A DNA stretch of 64,000 nt, taken from the NCBI GenBank assembly GCA_016721735.1, contig JADKHM010000019.1:558001-622000 (forward strand), given 5' to 3'. Each line of letters begins with the position of its first letter. Position 1 is the first letter of the stretch. The DNA comes from Flavobacterium sp. (GTDB lineage: Bacteria > Bacteroidota > Bacteroidia > Flavobacteriales > Flavobacteriaceae). Positions 62,783-64,000 of this stretch are shown here, piece by piece. The notes under the pieces were generated by a model, which made no database searches, was not told where the DNA came from, and saw only the letters and a list, made by a program, of their open reading frames with translations. The position numbers and the translations under genes were made by a program.

Positions 62783-63866
62783 GTATCCTTCTAAATCCCA
62801 GCCATACAACCATATGTTTGTGCATACAAGGGCGCGGTATCTTCAAAAAAGTGATTCGGTTACTGTTTTTGTTCCTTCAAACAAAAATGAAAACTACGTT
62901 TATGACGGCGTAAATGTTGTAAAAGCAAGCAACGAGAAGATTCTAGAGTTGGTTTCGGACGCTAGTTTATTATACCTTCATCTTCTTAATATATATCCCT
63001 TTAGCAAAGAAAGCGGTCTTCCAATTTATAAGTATATCATCAAAAACAATATCCCTTACGCCATATATTTGCATGGCTCAGAAGTGCAAAAATATGGTCA
63101 ATATGGCTTTGACTTTGACTTTTCAGTAAAGCAAATTGCAAAGTATTTTTTTAAAGATTTTTTTGTAATTCCGCATATGCGTTCGTTTTTCAAAAGAACA
63201 AAAAGCAGGAAAAACAGTCTTGCGCTTTTTCCTTCCTTATGGATGAAAAGCACAGCCGAAAGAAATCTTAACGTGAAATTCGACAAATCTTTAATTATCC
63301 CCAACGGGATTGACACGGAGTTCTTTGACTTAAAGCCAGAACTAAGTGTTAAACCCCGAAAATTGATCACCATCCGCTCATTTTCGAGTAAGGTTTATAA
63401 CATTGAACAGACGATTGAACTCATGTCACTGTTGCCAGATGACTATACATTAGACATCTATGGAGAAGGGAAGTTGATTTTAAGCTATGAAAAACTAATT
63501 GTCAAAATGAACCTTGAAAAGAGGGTTAAGATAATTCCGAAATTTCTAGATCGTGCAAACATGAAAGAAACCTTTCGGTCTTATGATTTGTTCATATCCA
63601 CTACCCGTTTTGATTCGCAGGGCGTTACAATGTTAGAGGCCGTGTCCTCGGGGTTGCTCTTGGCCACTATAAATAATTCTTCTAGAGAAGAGTTTATTCA
63701 AGACGGTGTGACGGGAATTTTGGCTAAGGACGTCAATGAACTTTCAGAAAAAATAGTTGAGGTAACCAACAATAACCAGCTATTTCAAAATATTGTTTTG
63801 CAAGGGAATAATAAAATGAAGGATTTTAGCGATAATAGCATAAGCGAAAAGAAATTGACGCATTAA
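62757..63866 (+). CDS. Glycosyltransferase family 4
   Basis: 369 residues from the ATG at 62757. A start at 62730 would add nine residues before the usual MNIAIITSRYPSK strand. GT-B fold with FFVIPH, SLIIPNGIDTEFFDL (N-G-I-D loop joining the two domains, about residue 188), and STTRFDSQGVTMLEAVSSGLL, the E-x7-E type donor-binding block (about 295). Retaining GT4 enzymes use nucleotide sugars. Donor and acceptor are unknown. Confidence 0.9.
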   Translation: MNIAIITSRYPSKSQPYNHMFVHTRARYLQKSDSVTVFVPSNKNENYVYDGVNVVKASNEKILELVSDASLLYLHLLNIYPFSKESGLPIYKYIIKNNIPYAIYLHGSEVQKYGQYGFDFDFSVKQIAKYFFKDFFVIPHMRSFFKRTKSRKNSLALFPSLWMKSTAERNLNVKFDKSLIIPNGIDTEFFDLKPELSVKPRKLITIRSFSSKVYNIEQTIELMSLLPDDYTLDIYGEGKLILSYEKLIVKMNLEKRVKIIPKFLDRANMKETFRSYDLFISTTRFDSQGVTMLEAVSSGLLLATINNSSREEFIQDGVTGILAKDVNELSEKIVEVTNNNQLFQNIVLQGNNKMKDFSDNSISEKKLTH

Positions 63867-63887
63867 GAAATGTAATACTCTAAAAAA

Positions 63888-64000
63888 ATGTGTGGAATAT
63901 TAGGTTCAATAAATTTTGATTTTGATAATTCAGTTCTCGATACTATTAAACATAGAGGACCAGACTTCGGCAAAATAACAAAATACAATAAGAAAGACTT
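63888..64000 (+). CDS. asnB: Asparagine synthase (glutamine-hydrolysing), N-terminal part, cut by window end
   Basis: 37 codons visible. MCGILGSINFDF has Cys2 as the N-terminal nucleophile of class II glutamine amidotransferases. TIKHRGPDFG is the R-G-P-D block that binds glutamine. AsnB-like enzymes near polysaccharide genes often amidate uronic acids or amino sugars, which would suit the epimerase-like gene upstream, but the rest is outside the window. Confidence 0.85.
   Translation, partial: MCGILGSINFDFDNSVLDTIKHRGPDFGKITKYNKKD

Overview
The window comes from the chromosome of a low-GC member of the Bacteroidetes, most likely Flavobacterium or a close relative in the Flavobacteriaceae. 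The evidence is: several secreted proteins end in a type IX secretion (Por/T9SS type A) sorting domain; -7 boxes follow the Bacteroidetes TAnnTTTG pattern; and the gene sets are typical flavobacterial ones (DUF4175-ybeY-mnmG, YtxH/holin-X, tatA-M23-GH3, rnr-GIN).

Layout. 0-8.5 kb: a minus-strand run (cut-off SGNH-like gene, OmpH/Skp lipoprotein, methyltransferase, small lipoprotein, mnmG, ybeY, DUF4175). Two parS-like sites flank mnmG. 8.6-18.2 kb: a frameshifted AlkB-type monooxygenase, gltX, small envelope proteins, the YtxH/holin-X operon, a frameshifted glnS, folB and tRNA-Cys. 18.2-18.9 kb: a tandem array of about seven ~90-bp units, each repeating the 3' end of tRNA-Cys plus its terminator. 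19-23 kb: DUF1801, LysE, GIN-domain and RNase R genes. 23.3-28.9 kb: three tandem BspA-type leucine-rich-repeat genes with T9SS tails; the middle one is broken. 29.3-29.9 kb: an AT-rich gap with DnaA-box-like 9-mers, where predominant gene orientation switches from minus to plus; with parS nearby it is a candidate replication origin. 29.9-41.1 kb: rpiB, tex, a three-gene cassette flanked by a duplicated tex 3' end, tatA, M23 peptidase, GH3, a CarboxypepD_reg-like protein and a DUF6909-like protein. 41.1-64 kb: a surface-polysaccharide region (Wzz-like protein, rfbA/rfbC/rfbD, then glucuronyl C5-epimerase-like lipoprotein, Wzx-like flippase, glycosyltransferase, asparagine synthetase). It is split by two very large minus-strand CotH/lamin-tail T9SS proteins, one carrying about 30 putative Ig (He_PIG-like) repeats over 8 kb.

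Quality caveat. Most of the clear gene breaks (AlkB, glnS, LRR copies 2 and 3, the giant Ig gene) are single-base losses, usually from short homopolymers or base doublets. glnS is normally essential, so many of these may be consensus errors rather than real mutations. Two patches inside tandem repeats (25.3-27.2 kb and 50.04-50.25 kb) look especially unreliable.
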